DNA of 64,000 nt from Acidimicrobiales bacterium (GCA_030830565.1 JAURMR010000035.1:124001-188000); one strand, 5' to 3'. Numbered from the stretch's first letter, positions 9,124 to 18,014 are shown. The notes: generated from the letters alone by a model not told the origin. Translations and numbers: made by a program.

Positions 9124-9756
9124 TCAGATGAGCGCCAGCACCAAACCGGCTTGGCCAAGGTGATAGGTGACCATCACGATCAGTCGGCTCCGCGGGAAGT
9201 CATTCAGAAACCGTGTCCAACCCAGGACCGAATCACTCGCTCCAAAAAGAAGGGCGCCAACGATTGCAAAAAATCTTCCGGTTCCAATCGCCGATGCAAC
9301 CATCAGGGAAATGACGGAGATATAAGCCGCCACCGGTGCAGCAAGCGTCCTGTCGACTCTCGCTGCCCCCTGAACAATTCGACGACCAAGAACCACTGCG
9401 ACCAATGTCATCAAGACAACGCCGACAACGAAACCCGTGAGCGAAACCCCGAGCGACAACAGCGCGATGACGTAGAAGACGTGAGCGACCAGAAACGCGC
9501 CGAGCCCGGCAACGAAGAGATCCTTCGGGAGCATGAGGAACATATCACCGGCCATTGAAAGCACAAGTCCGATGATCAACATCACCCGAGCGAAATCCGA
9601 TGAAGGTTCAATCGACAATGCAACCGCAATGAGAAACACCATCACCAATGGCTTCAGCGCATATTCCGCCGCTCGGTAGTTGTTCGCAACGGCAAGCCAA
9701 TCGACCACCGCAACAACAGCGGTGAGCGAGAGCAAGAGAAGCGCAACAGCGGTCAT
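9124..9756 (-). CDS. Lysoplasmalogenase-like membrane protein (YhhN/TMEM86 family)
   Basis: A 210-aa polytopic membrane protein, mostly hydrophobic, with about seven or eight segments. The conserved YhhN features KPLVM (early), LSMAGDMFLML and GLGAFLVAHVFYV are present. Family members hydrolyse the vinyl-ether bond of lysoplasmalogens. In this organism the lipid substrate is only inferred. It starts 7 nt after the NUDIX gene stop with no clear Shine-Dalgarno, so it probably belongs to the ferredoxin reductase-NUDIX-YhhN transcript. Confidence 0.85.
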   Translation of the reverse strand: MTAVALLLLSLTAVVAVVDWLAVANNYRAAEYALKPLVMVFLIAVALSIEPSSDFARVMLIIGLVLSMAGDMFLMLPKDLFVAGLGAFLVAHVFYVIALLSLGVSLTGFVVGVVLMTLVAVVLGRRIVQGAARVDRTLAAPVAAYISVISLMVASAIGTGRFFAIVGALLFGASDSVLGWTRFLNDFPRSRLIVMVTYHLGQAGLVLALI

Positions 9757-9763
9757 TGGTTAG

Positions 9764-10270
9764 TCACGGAGCGTCGAGTCGAGGAAGGACAAGTGCCATG
9801 CTGTCGGGGCACACCAGCCGATCTGCAAGCCATTCACGGACCCCTTCCATCGGCACCCAAACGGCTTCGGAGATTTCGTTGTCGGCAAAGTCGAACGGCC
9901 CGTCGGTGCGCGCCTGGTAGATGCGAGCAACTTCGCGAACATCTTCGTCTTCGTACGACCCCTCGCCGAGGTAGGCAAGTTCAGCAGAGACTCCAAGTTC
10001 TTCAGCGAGTTCGCGCGCAGCGGCCAATTCCCATGCCTCTCCCGCAGCGACAACTCCGCTTACAGCGATATCCCATGCATCGGGCCAAAGGTCTTTCCAC
10101 GATGCTCGCTGATGAACAAGCAACTCATCGGCGTCGTTACGAATCACAACGAAGACTGATCGGTGCAGCAGGTTTTGGGATCGCATTTCAGCGCGAGTCA
10201 CCGTCCCGACAACAGTGCCCATTTCGTCGAGTTGATCGACGAGTTCTTCGCCCGCTGTGCCGTCTGCCAT
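9764..10270 (-). CDS. NUDIX hydrolase (isopentenyl-diphosphate isomerase-like/YfcD type)
   Basis: 168 aa with a complete Nudix box: G-x5-E-x7-RE-x2-EE-x-GV around GVVAAGEAW...RELAEELGV. The N-terminus (DQLDEMGTVVG) and HRSVFVVIRN segment match the YfcD/IDI-like NUDIX subgroup, usually annotated as hydrolases of unknown substrate. Its ATG overlaps the stop of the upstream ferredoxin-reductase-like gene by one base (TGATG), indicating translational coupling. The substrate cannot be predicted. Confidence 0.88.
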   Translation of the reverse strand: MADGTAGEELVDQLDEMGTVVGTVTRAEMRSQNLLHRSVFVVIRNDADELLVHQRASWKDLWPDAWDIAVSGVVAAGEAWELAAARELAEELGVSAELAYLGEGSYEDEDVREVARIYQARTDGPFDFADNEISEAVWVPMEGVREWLADRLVCPDSMALVLPRLDAP

Positions 10271-11502
10271 CAGAGGGTCGCCGCTCGCTCACATGCCTCG
10301 GAAAATGAGGCGCCTTCTTCGAAGAGCGCTCGCAACTGAATGACATGACGGGGCCGGTTCATACCAAGCACCCCGGTCAGACGATCTCCGTCGCCATAAA
10401 GCGCCACGAATCGGAATTCATCTGTACTTCCGTGCACCACAACGCATTGATCGGTCGGCATCGGTCGACCAGCGAGCTGAATTTTGCGATCGTATTGATC
10501 GCTCCAGAACCAAGGGATCGGGTCGAACACCTGCGGAGTATCTCCGTTTGCGTCGGCCAGGAGTCGACGAGCGGCAGCTTCGCCGCCCGCGATCGCTGTT
10601 TCCCAATGTTCAACACGGAGCATTCGCCCGAACCGTGCGCTTGGGTAGCGAGCAATATCTCCGGCAGCGACAACACCTGGAGCAGCAAGCAATGTGTTGT
10701 CACACACAACGCCGTCCTCAAGCGTCAAGCCGGAACCTTCAAGCCAATCAGTGTTGAGCGTGACGCCAATACCAACGACAACAATGTCGGCAGCGACAGT
10801 TGTTCCATCGGTCAGGGCGACACCCGCAACTCGCTCGACACCATCGACGATTGCGGTTTCAAGTTGCAACACACCCGTTCCGAGTCGGAGATCTACACCA
10901 TTTTCGATGTGAACTTGGGCGCACACCCGACCCATTTCAGGACCGAGAATTCGCTCAAGCGGAAGCGGAAGCGCCTCAACAAGCGTGACCTCAAGCCCCC
11001 TCTTGCGGCAGCTGGACGCGACTTCTGCGCCGATGAACCCGGCTCCGATGACCACCACTCGCGACGGACCGGCATCGAGTTCTGCACGCAACGCCAAGCT
11101 GTCAGCCAACGTTCGTACAACGTGAACTCCCGCAATTCCGGCGGAATCAGGCAATCGTCGAGCAGCAGCCCCGCTCGCAATCACAAGTGAGTCAAAGGCT
11201 GCGGTCTCAATAGACCCGCCAGCGTTTTCGAGAGTGATCTGCCGAGTTCCGAGATCGACGCCCTTCGCGCGCACGCCGAGTCGGAAATCGAGACCCAGAT
11301 CCTCTTTGCCCGCAGGAAGGAGGATCTTCTCTGCTTCCCACTCGCCAGTCAGCATCTGCTTCGACAGCGGCGGTCGGTCGTAGGGTCGTTCGGGATCAGC
11401 ATCGACAACGATGATGGGACCAGCCTGCCCCTGAAGCCGGAGCGTTCGGGCCGCGTTGATGCCCGCGAGAGACGCGCCGACGATGACAGTGGTGGAGTTC
11501 AT
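10270..11502 (-). CDS. FAD-dependent ferredoxin reductase (rubredoxin/ferredoxin:NAD+ type)
   Basis: 410 aa. The N-terminal FAD-binding motif VIVGASLAGINAARTLR starts at residue 6. RPYDRPPLSKQMLTG is typical of oxygenase-coupled ferredoxin reductases. A second Rossmann motif VVVIGAGFIGAEVASSCRKRG binds NAD(P)H, and GVVAAGDIARY binds the FAD ribityl. A small 3Fe-4S ferredoxin gene lies 43 bp upstream on the same strand, so the pair probably delivers electrons to a cytochrome P450 or oxygenase that is not in this window. Confidence 0.88.
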   Translation of the reverse strand: MNSTTVIVGASLAGINAARTLRLQGQAGPIIVVDADPERPYDRPPLSKQMLTGEWEAEKILLPAGKEDLGLDFRLGVRAKGVDLGTRQITLENAGGSIETAAFDSLVIASGAAARRLPDSAGIAGVHVVRTLADSLALRAELDAGPSRVVVIGAGFIGAEVASSCRKRGLEVTLVEALPLPLERILGPEMGRVCAQVHIENGVDLRLGTGVLQLETAIVDGVERVAGVALTDGTTVAADIVVVGIGVTLNTDWLEGSGLTLEDGVVCDNTLLAAPGVVAAGDIARYPSARFGRMLRVEHWETAIAGGEAAARRLLADANGDTPQVFDPIPWFWSDQYDRKIQLAGRPMPTDQCVVVHGSTDEFRFVALYGDGDRLTGVLGMNRPRHVIQLRALFEEGASFSEACERAATL

Positions 11503-11545
11503 AAATCAGAATGTGCAAAGAGCAGCGAGGTGCGCCGTTCGGTGC

Positions 11546-11740
11546 TCAGTCCTCGACGATGGAGATCGCCTGCTTCGGGCATCGCTGCACTGATTCCTCA
11601 ATCTTGGCTCGCATGGATTCAGGCGGATTCTCGTCGAGAACGTACAAGAAGTCATCGTCACGGACCTCGAAGATCTCCGGGGCGATACCCATACAGACGG
11701 CGTTGCTTTCACACAGATCGAAATCGACCACGATTCGCAT
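11546..11740 (-). CDS. Small single-cluster (3Fe-4S/4Fe-4S) ferredoxin
   Basis: 64 aa. The pattern CESNAVC near the N-terminus and CP near the C-terminus (C-x5-C ... CPKQAI) gives three cysteines, as in actinobacterial 3Fe-4S ferredoxins that serve P450 enzymes. The ATG at 11740 is chosen because it begins the conserved MRIVVDFDLC and has a Shine-Dalgarno (GAGAAGGGG) about 6 nt before it. A longer upstream reading has no conserved content. It precedes the ferredoxin reductase gene. Confidence 0.88.
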   Translation of the reverse strand: MRIVVDFDLCESNAVCMGIAPEIFEVRDDDFLYVLDENPPESMRAKIEESVQRCPKQAISIVED

Positions 11741-11862
11741 GGCGTTCCCCTTCTCAGAGTCATGACACTTTGATGTTGGGGACACCTGCCCCCGGTGCCA
11801 TCTTGCCCCATCTGCCGGCATTGGGGCGACGGGGGCCCCAATCGCGTGACAGATTGGTAACC

Positions 11863-13092
11863 ATGACTGAAATTGCTCCCCTCGAAGGAGTCCGGATCAT
11901 CGAGGCTTCGATGCTCGGACCAGCCGCTGTCACCACAAACCTCGCCGAACTCGGCGCCGACGTCATCAAGGTCGAAGCCCCTGGTGGCGATTACGGCCGC
12001 CAGATGACGTGGCCCATCGTCGAAGACACCTCGCTCCTCTTCCTGCATTGCAATCGAGGAAAGCGCTCCATCGTTCTGGACCTTCGCACCGAAGAAGGCG
12101 TGCAGACGTTCAAAGAGCTTGCGGCCGACGCCGACGTCGTTGTTGAAGCCATGCGCCCCGGGGCACTCGCCCGACGAGGCCTCGGCTACGAGGACCTCAA
12201 AGCAATCAACCCAAAGATCGTCTTTATGACGATTAGTGGCTACGGCATGACCGGCCCGTACCGTGATCTACCGAGCCACGGAATCGCGTACGACACGTGG
12301 GCCGGCATTATCGAGCCCGCGTATGACGAAGAGGGCTACTGCTACATCCCGCCGCACATTTCCATTGGCATCAACGCCGGCCCGATGTTCGGTGCGCTTG
12401 GCATTCTCGCCGGAATCATCAAGGCACGAGCAACTGGCGAAGGCTGCTACATGGAAATCGCTCAGTCAGATGCCGCCGCAGCATTCGACTGGTACCGCAG
12501 CGAATCGTTCAAGGCCTACGAGCGTCCCCAATCCGAAGTCACCGGCAACAAGTCCGACAACTACGAGCGTCGTGCACCCGGCACTGCCGGCATGAAGGAG
12601 GGAGTGCGCTATCAGATGTACGAAACCTCCGATGGTCACATCTTGTTCATGGCCTCAGAGCAAGAGTTCTGGAAGAACTTCTGCAAGGGCATCGGCCGCG
12701 ACGACCTCTTTGAGAAGTTTCCCGGCTCAAAATACGCAGATCACGCGCGCAACAACCGCGAACTGCTTGCGGAACTCACAACGATCTTCAAGACGAAGAC
12801 GTCGCAAGAGTGGATGGATTTCGGCGGCGAGTGGAATACCCCGCTTGCTCCAGTGAATACACCGTCGAATATGCAGAATGATCCGCAGTTCCAAGACCGC
12901 ATGCAATGGATTCCGAAAGAAATCCTTGGCGCCGACATGTTGCCGAATCCCGTCAAAATCATTGGCGGCGAGCTGCCAATTCCGCGCAAGGCTCCGGAGT
13001 GCGGACAGCACAGCGATGAAATCCTCAGCGAGGTCCTTGGCTACGACGCAGCCCGAATTGCCGAGCTGCACGAAAAGGGTGTTCTCGGCTGA
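11863..13092 (+). CDS. CaiB/BaiF class III CoA-transferase
   Basis: 409 aa. Family III CoA-transferases move CoA between carboxylic acids through a covalent aspartyl intermediate. Typical segments are PLEGVRIIEAS and AELGADVIKVEAPGGD at the start, the catalytic Asp region EIAQSDAAAAF, and TPLAPVNTPSNMQ later. The ATG at 11863 begins the conserved domain. A longer reading through the ferredoxin region lacks homologous content. The CoA acceptor is unknown. Nearby beta-oxidation-type genes suggest activation of a carboxylic or bile-acid-like substrate. Confidence 0.88.
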   Translation: MTEIAPLEGVRIIEASMLGPAAVTTNLAELGADVIKVEAPGGDYGRQMTWPIVEDTSLLFLHCNRGKRSIVLDLRTEEGVQTFKELAADADVVVEAMRPGALARRGLGYEDLKAINPKIVFMTISGYGMTGPYRDLPSHGIAYDTWAGIIEPAYDEEGYCYIPPHISIGINAGPMFGALGILAGIIKARATGEGCYMEIAQSDAAAAFDWYRSESFKAYERPQSEVTGNKSDNYERRAPGTAGMKEGVRYQMYETSDGHILFMASEQEFWKNFCKGIGRDDLFEKFPGSKYADHARNNRELLAELTTIFKTKTSQEWMDFGGEWNTPLAPVNTPSNMQNDPQFQDRMQWIPKEILGADMLPNPVKIIGGELPIPRKAPECGQHSDEILSEVLGYDAARIAELHEKGVLG

Positions 13093-13202
13093 GCCCGCCT
13101 GAGGAATTCCTCGCGCCGACGGCAGATGTCGTAGCGGGCACAGCGTCAGCGCAACATGTCTCGCGTCTGCGCATTCTTGGACGCGTCATTTTCCTCGCCG
13201 TC

Positions 13203-14222
13203 ATGGCGTTCGCGTTCTACGGACTCGCACCAAAACTGCTCGATATGTGGGACCAAGTTCCACAGTTGCGAACAGTCAGCATTTACTGGTTCGTTGCGGT
13301 CCTACTTTTCGAAGTGGGCTCCTACGCCTGCGCATGGGAACTCACACGCGTTGCGCTTCCTAGCGTGTCGTGGTTCGTAGCGGCGACGTCACAACTCACG
13401 TCGAATGCGGTCGCCAAAGTTGTTCCCGGTGGCGCCGCGATTGGCGCAGCGACCGGATTTCGCATGCTGTCAGTCTCCGGAATCGAACGAGGATCAGCGG
13501 GGGCAGCACTCACGGCAACGTCGATCATTTCGAACGGTGTGCTCCTGTGTCTGCCGATGGTTGCGCTGTTTCTTTCAATCCTCGGTGCTCCGATTCCCGA
13601 CGGAATGATCCATGTCGCGTGGGGTGGCGCAGTCCTCGCGATAGCGCTCTTTGGTTTCGCGTTTTCGCTCGTTCGCTTCGATCGCCCGATCCTGTGGTTC
13701 GGCAAAGTCATCACGACGATCGCTGGATGGATCAACAAACGTCTCGGGAAAACGGGCGGACCAACGGTGGAAGGAATTGTCCGACAACGCGACCAAATGG
13801 TGAGCAGTCTCGGTGCGCGTTGGCGCGCTGCGCTTGCTGCAGCGGTGGGTAATTGGCTGCTTGATTACTTCGCACTTGTTTGTGCGCTGAAAGCGTGTGG
13901 CGTCGATCCGCGCCTTAGCCTGGTACTCCTCGCTTACGCCGTCGCCGCCGTCCTCGGAATGGTCCCCATCACGCCCGGCGGCGTCGGATTCGTCGAGGCC
14001 GGCCTCACCGCGATGTTGGTGCTCTCCGGAGTTCCCGGGGAGAAGGCACTTCTCGCAACACTCGCCTACCGCATTGCGTCCTATTGGCTGCCTCTCCCTG
14101 CTGGGCTCGGAGCCCACTTCGTCTTCCGGCACCGATACGGCAAGACCTCGGGACCACCCGATTCTGAGAGCGACGGCAGCGCTGGCCCTGAACACCAGCC
14201 CACACCCAAACCCACGGCCTGA
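13203..14222 (+). CDS. LPG-synthase-TM/UPF0104-family integral membrane protein
   Basis: 339 aa, about eight hydrophobic segments, resembling the flippase-like AglD/MprF_N (UPF0104) family. The segment TPGGVGFVEAGLTAMLVLSGVP is the family's conserved PGGxGxxE motif, and KVVPGGAAIGAATGF an earlier one. The C-terminal tail is Pro-rich. The first in-frame ATG, 13203, falls inside a hydrophobic stretch. The frame is open upstream back to the CoA-transferase stop with only non-canonical starts (for example CTG 13089), so the true N-terminus may be longer. Confidence 0.75.
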   Translation: MAFAFYGLAPKLLDMWDQVPQLRTVSIYWFVAVLLFEVGSYACAWELTRVALPSVSWFVAATSQLTSNAVAKVVPGGAAIGAATGFRMLSVSGIERGSAGAALTATSIISNGVLLCLPMVALFLSILGAPIPDGMIHVAWGGAVLAIALFGFAFSLVRFDRPILWFGKVITTIAGWINKRLGKTGGPTVEGIVRQRDQMVSSLGARWRAALAAAVGNWLLDYFALVCALKACGVDPRLSLVLLAYAVAAVLGMVPITPGGVGFVEAGLTAMLVLSGVPGEKALLATLAYRIASYWLPLPAGLGAHFVFRHRYGKTSGPPDSESDGSAGPEHQPTPKPTA

Positions 14223-14302
14223 CCCGATTCACCCGACCCGGGAAAAGTTGCTCACACTTTGGCCAATCCTGCCGACAGAACAGGAAAGACCACGCGATGC
14301 AC

Positions 14303-14317
14303 TGACAGCACCTGTCA
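14303..14317. promoter_or_regulatory. Palindromic candidate operator
   Basis: TGACAG-CAC-CTGTCA is a perfect 6-bp inverted repeat with a 3-bp centre. It lies 27 bp before the 57-aa ORF and upstream of the amidohydrolase-like gene, downstream of a converged membrane-protein stop. TetR- or GntR-type regulators commonly use such sites. No cognate regulator gene is visible in the window. Confidence 0.35.
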
Positions 14318-14344
14318 TGCCTCAAGAGCACAAAGGAATCAGCC

Positions 14345-14518
14345 ATGGCCCCAACCGTGCTGCAACGTCGAGCCGATTCACTCCGCCAGGTTGCGGACTC
14401 GGTCGACCCCATCCTTGCGAACTCCTATCGACGCCGAGCAAGCGAACTCGAACTCGAGGCATGGATCCACGTTGTTCGAAGCGGCGCTACGCCCGACGAT
14501 TCACCTCTTGCAGCCTGA
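14345..14518 (+). CDS. Small basic hypothetical protein (57 aa)
   Basis: A short frame starts at ATG 14345 with Shine-Dalgarno AAAGGA about 7 nt upstream and ends at TGA 14516-14518. The product has no hydrophobic segment. It is predicted largely helical (VLQRRADSLRQVADSV, then SYRRRASELELEAW) and ends in PLAA. I do not recognise it. It sits between a membrane-protein gene and the amidohydrolase-like gene, 71 nt before the latter, and is probably co-transcribed with it. Confidence 0.55.
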   Translation: MAPTVLQRRADSLRQVADSVDPILANSYRRRASELELEAWIHVVRSGATPDDSPLAA

Positions 14519-14589
14519 GAACGATCCGATGGTGGTGTTCCATGCCGTAGATTCGCTCCGTTCAACTTCTGCAAGGAGCGACGGAACCC

Positions 14590-15453
14590 ATGGGCTTCCC
14601 CACTGACATCAACATCATCGAGACCTTTGTTGGCATGCCGAGCCGCAATCGCAAAGAGGTCTACAAGTTCCTCGCCCCACATTTGCGCGATCAAGAGTCA
14701 AAGGACTTTCGCTTTCCCGCGCAATACATGTTCAAAGACGTGCCGCCCGATACTGAAGAAGGCGTCGATCCGGTTGCACTGCTCATCGACAACTTTGAAC
14801 GTCACAACATCGAAAAGGCGATGCTCGGGTACAACCCGAACAATCCCGATTGCCTACGCGCCCTCACCGAACACCCTGATCGTTTCTTCACTTGTTTCGA
14901 ATTCGATCCCACCGATGTCATGCCGGGCATCGAAAAGATCCGCGAGGTCCATGCAAGCGGCGTGAATCTTCGTGCGATCAGCACGTTCCCTGCCGGCTAT
15001 CGCACACCGTTGAACGATAAGAAGATGTACCCGTTCTACGCACTTGCGGTTGAACTCGATCTGCCGATCTTTTGCTGCGTCGGCATCCCCGGTCCTCGCG
15101 TTCCTTTTGCTCCCCAACACGTCGAGCTGATCGACGAAGTCATGTACGACTTCCCCGACCTCACATTCGTGATGCGTCATGGCGCCGAACCATGGACCGA
15201 ACTCGCCATGAAGCTCATGCTCAAATGGCCGAACCTGTACTACTCAACCTCTGCGTTCGCCCCGAAGCATTACCCCAAGGCCATCATCGATTACGCCAAC
15301 AGTCGCGGCGCCGACAAGGTGATGTACGCCGGGTACTTCCCCGCGGGTCTCAGCTACGACCGCATTTTCGAGGAGCTCCCAAAGGTTCCGTTCAAGGACG
15401 AAGTGTGGCCAAAGTTCCTTCGCGAAAACGCAAAGAAAGTCCTGAAGCTCTAG
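14590..15453 (+). CDS. Amidohydrolase-2-like (TIM-barrel) protein with altered metal site
   Basis: 287 aa with the layout of the ACMSD/amidohydrolase_2 family. It has RFFTCFEFDP, a barrel core, and FVMRHGAEPWTELAMKLMLKWPNLYYSTSAFAPKHYPKAI, with the strand-6-like His in MRHG and the C-terminal KVMYAGYFP in place of the usual metal Asp motif. The N-terminal HxH metal pair normal for the family is absent (DINIIETFVGMP instead). Either it binds metal differently or it is non-hydrolytic. The start has Shine-Dalgarno AAGGAG. It lies near CoA metabolism genes. Confidence 0.75.
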   Translation: MGFPTDINIIETFVGMPSRNRKEVYKFLAPHLRDQESKDFRFPAQYMFKDVPPDTEEGVDPVALLIDNFERHNIEKAMLGYNPNNPDCLRALTEHPDRFFTCFEFDPTDVMPGIEKIREVHASGVNLRAISTFPAGYRTPLNDKKMYPFYALAVELDLPIFCCVGIPGPRVPFAPQHVELIDEVMYDFPDLTFVMRHGAEPWTELAMKLMLKWPNLYYSTSAFAPKHYPKAIIDYANSRGADKVMYAGYFPAGLSYDRIFEELPKVPFKDEVWPKFLRENAKKVLKL

Positions 15454-15499
15454 AGCGAATCCACCCATCATTCGGCGTCGTAGCGCTACCATCCGGCCC

Positions 15500-15994
15500 A
15501 TGACCGAGACAACGAAAGCAGCCGATCCCCGACCATCGCTCGTTGCGATGATCGCCACCTATGTCGTGGGCGGCATAGGACTCGCTATCGGCATTTCGAC
15601 CGTCAACCAAACACCAAGCGACCTCTCACTGAGTTGCCTGCTGGGTGTGGGCGCGGTCGGCATCTTGTCGTTCATCCGCCACTCCATCCTCAACCGATCC
15701 GACGCAGCGCGTATGGGATGGGATTACGGTAAACGAAACAACTTTCAAATTGAGGTTGGTCTTGCCAATCTCGCCTGGGGTGTCGTCGCCGTTCTCGCGG
15801 TCGTCTTCGGATGGGGCCTCCGCGTTGAAGCCGCACTGTTTCTTACGCTCGGCATTTACATTGTTTCCGTCGCTGCGATGAATCTTCTTTCACCGGGCGG
15901 TCAACGACGGGAGATTCGCCCGCTTCTCGCTACAGCGATCTTCGGCGCGATTCTTCTGTATCTCGGCATCACAGGAATGTCCGCCGCGACCTGA
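15500..15994 (+). CDS. Small integral membrane protein, unknown function
   Basis: 164 aa with five hydrophobic segments and a basic loop after the second (RHSILNRSDAARMGWDYGKRN). I do not recognise a family. The ATG follows -10-like TACCAT (15487-15492) by 7 nt and lacks a Shine-Dalgarno, so it probably has its own leaderless promoter although the amidohydrolase-like gene ends just 46 bp upstream. It converges with the acyl-CoA dehydrogenase gene. Confidence 0.75.
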   Translation: MTETTKAADPRPSLVAMIATYVVGGIGLAIGISTVNQTPSDLSLSCLLGVGAVGILSFIRHSILNRSDAARMGWDYGKRNNFQIEVGLANLAWGVVAVLAVVFGWGLRVEAALFLTLGIYIVSVAAMNLLSPGGQRREIRPLLATAIFGAILLYLGITGMSAAT

Positions 15995-16046
15995 CGGAAA
16001 ATGCTTCGGCGCTCGCGTACGCAGGGTGCTGGACTGACCTGCAGCT

Positions 16047-17279
16047 CTACGCCTTCAGGATTTCCTTCCACGGAAGGTCCTTGTCGGGCGAGACGTCACG
16101 CGGAAGGCCTAGAGCGCGTTCCGCAATCATGTTGCGATGCACCTCGGTTGTACCTCCACCGATTCGTGAACCGAACTGACCCATGTGAACCGACTGCCAG
16201 AAACCGTTCTGCGGTGCATCGGTCTTATCAAGCATGCCGTCGGCGCCTTCGATCTCGAGGGCGAGGTCGTAACGCTTTTCCGCAGCCTGCACCATGAAGT
16301 TCTTCATTACCGAGGGGTCGGGAGGATTGCCACGACCGTTGAGGATGAACGACTGCATGCGCAGACCAAGAAGTTGCAGCATGCGTTCGCGCGCATAGGA
16401 GTCGGCCAAACGCTGACGGATCTCCGGATCCTCGGTGCGACCGTATTTACGGGCAAGACCAAGTACGCCTTCGAAGCCGTTGGAGCCGCCAGCTCCTGAA
16501 CCGATCATTCCGGCTTCGCTACTCAGCACGGTTCGAGTAACGGCCCATCCTTCGTTGATTTCGCCAACAACATTCTCGACGGGGATCACGACATCATTGA
16601 AGAAGACCTCATTGAAGTGCGCTTGACCCGTTGACTGCACGAGTGGACGAACTTCGATACCTGGTGTCGACATGTCAACAAGAAAGAATGTCACGCCCTT
16701 GTGCTTCGGGGCATCAGGATCAGTGCGCGTCACGAGAATGCCCCAATCGGCAAACTGCGCTTGGGTATTCCACACCTTCTGACCGTTGACAATGAATGCG
16801 TCACCGTCGCGAACCGCACGAGTTGAGAGTGCAGCAAGGTCCGAGCCTGCCCCCGGTTCGGAGAACAGCTGACACCAGTTGACCGAACCATCAAGAAGTC
16901 CGGGAAGGAAACGTTCCTGCTGCTCAGGAGTTCCGTGGCGCATGATCGGTGGACCAACGAGTGACTGCACTGCGCCGATGAATCCAGCAGTGACGTCGTA
17001 CTTCGACGCTTCCTGACCAAAGATCACCGAGACTGCGGCGCTGTCGCCGCGGCCGCCGAAGGCCTTCGGCCAAGTGATGCCCGCCCAGCCATTGTCGAAG
17101 AGCACCTTCTGCCACGCACGACAACGTTCCATATAGGCGCGGGCAGCCTCTTCAGAGTCATCAACTGGTCCACGTGACCAATCTGCTTCCGTACCCGTCT
17201 TCAGCGTGGCGTTTGCGTCAAGGAATGCCCGGATCTCGGCCCGGAGTTCCGCTTCTTCTGGAGATTCGTCGAAGTTCAC
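16047..17279 (-). CDS. Acyl-CoA dehydrogenase
   Basis: 410 aa FAD enzyme for alpha,beta-desaturation of acyl-CoA. The N-terminus VNFDESPEEAELRAEIRAFL is typical. CQLFSEPGAGSDLAALSTRAVRDGD is the FAD/substrate segment, and the C-terminal GGGTTEVHRNMIAERALGLPRD is the nucleotide-binding signature. The GTG at 17279 is preferred over GTG 17309 because it begins the conserved NFDE-type N-terminus and lies 8 nt after -10-like TAGAGT. Acyl chain or ring specificity cannot be read. It resembles FadE variants used for unusual or steroid-side-chain acyl-CoAs. Confidence 0.9.
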   Translation of the reverse strand: MNFDESPEEAELRAEIRAFLDANATLKTGTEADWSRGPVDDSEEAARAYMERCRAWQKVLFDNGWAGITWPKAFGGRGDSAAVSVIFGQEASKYDVTAGFIGAVQSLVGPPIMRHGTPEQQERFLPGLLDGSVNWCQLFSEPGAGSDLAALSTRAVRDGDAFIVNGQKVWNTQAQFADWGILVTRTDPDAPKHKGVTFFLVDMSTPGIEVRPLVQSTGQAHFNEVFFNDVVIPVENVVGEINEGWAVTRTVLSSEAGMIGSGAGGSNGFEGVLGLARKYGRTEDPEIRQRLADSYARERMLQLLGLRMQSFILNGRGNPPDPSVMKNFMVQAAEKRYDLALEIEGADGMLDKTDAPQNGFWQSVHMGQFGSRIGGGTTEVHRNMIAERALGLPRDVSPDKDLPWKEILKA

Positions 17280-17353
17280 GAAATCTGACTCTAGATGCGG
17301 CCGACACACCCAGTTGAACGACTCGCCACCCCTGCGGGCCGTAGTCTCACCAC

Positions 17354-17995
17354 GTGCGATCCCAGGCCAAAACTTCTACCGATCGCCTCGTTCAATCTCC
17401 GGGATTTTGGCGGGGATGGAGTGTGCTCGCACTTATGGCCGGCGCCCTGATCCTGATGGCAGGCTGTTCCGGCGGTTCATCATCAAGTTCCAGCGATTCG
17501 ACCACAACGTCTACTCGTCCCGCTGCAGCAGAAGTGCCGGTCTACGTCGATCCTGCAGTACCGATCACCGTTGCCATCGGCAAGGAATTTTCGATCATGT
17601 TGCCGGCCGACCCGGGTTCTGGGTGGCGATGGGTACTTGCCCCCATCGACAACACACGCCTGATCGCTCTCGGTTCACGTTTCAACGATGACCCCGACCT
17701 TCTTTCAAAGGCTCAGGCTGCAACCACCACGACAACCACGATGGCCCGTCTTGGAAACACCACGACGAGCACCACCGAAACAACAATTCCGGCGGTCCTC
17801 CCACTCGTGCAGATCATTTCCTTTGTCGGTCGCGCCGCGGGCCCTGCTGCTCTTTCGTTTAGCTACAACCAAATTGCGGGTGCCCCACAGGCAGAGAACA
17901 GAGTCGTGACGTTCTCGGTGCAAGTAGTGCCCGAAACGCCAACGACGACTACCGCAAAGACAACAACCGCGTCGACCACAAGCACAACGCGCTGA
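17354..17995 (+). CDS. Lipoprotein with chagasin-like (I42) peptidase-inhibitor domain
   Basis: 213 aa. The N-terminus has a lipoprotein signal ending LILMAGC, then a Ser/Thr-rich linker. The central beta domain has ADPGSGWRWVL, similar to the NPxTGYxW loop of I42 cysteine-peptidase inhibitors, and YNQIAGAPQAENRVVTFSVQV, similar to the last strands. A Thr-rich insert (about residues 118-141) and a Thr-rich C-terminal tail flank it. I infer a surface-exposed inhibitor or binding protein. The GTG start lies 6 nt after TAGTCT. Family assignment is tentative. Confidence 0.65.
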   Translation: MRSQAKTSTDRLVQSPGFWRGWSVLALMAGALILMAGCSGGSSSSSSDSTTTSTRPAAAEVPVYVDPAVPITVAIGKEFSIMLPADPGSGWRWVLAPIDNTRLIALGSRFNDDPDLLSKAQAATTTTTTMARLGNTTTSTTETTIPAVLPLVQIISFVGRAAGPAALSFSYNQIAGAPQAENRVVTFSVQVVPETPTTTTAKTTTASTTSTTR

Positions 17996-18014
17996 ACTTC
18001 TTGATGGTTCTGCG

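Noticed and set aside
11530..11862. Extended N-terminus of the CoA-transferase
   Set aside because: It overlaps the ferredoxin gene on the other strand and shows no family match before MTEIAPLEGV.
13089..13202. CTG start for the UPF0104-type membrane protein
   Set aside because: The frame is open and it would add an N-terminal stretch, but CTG starts are rare and no Shine-Dalgarno was seen; noted as a possibility in the gene entry only.
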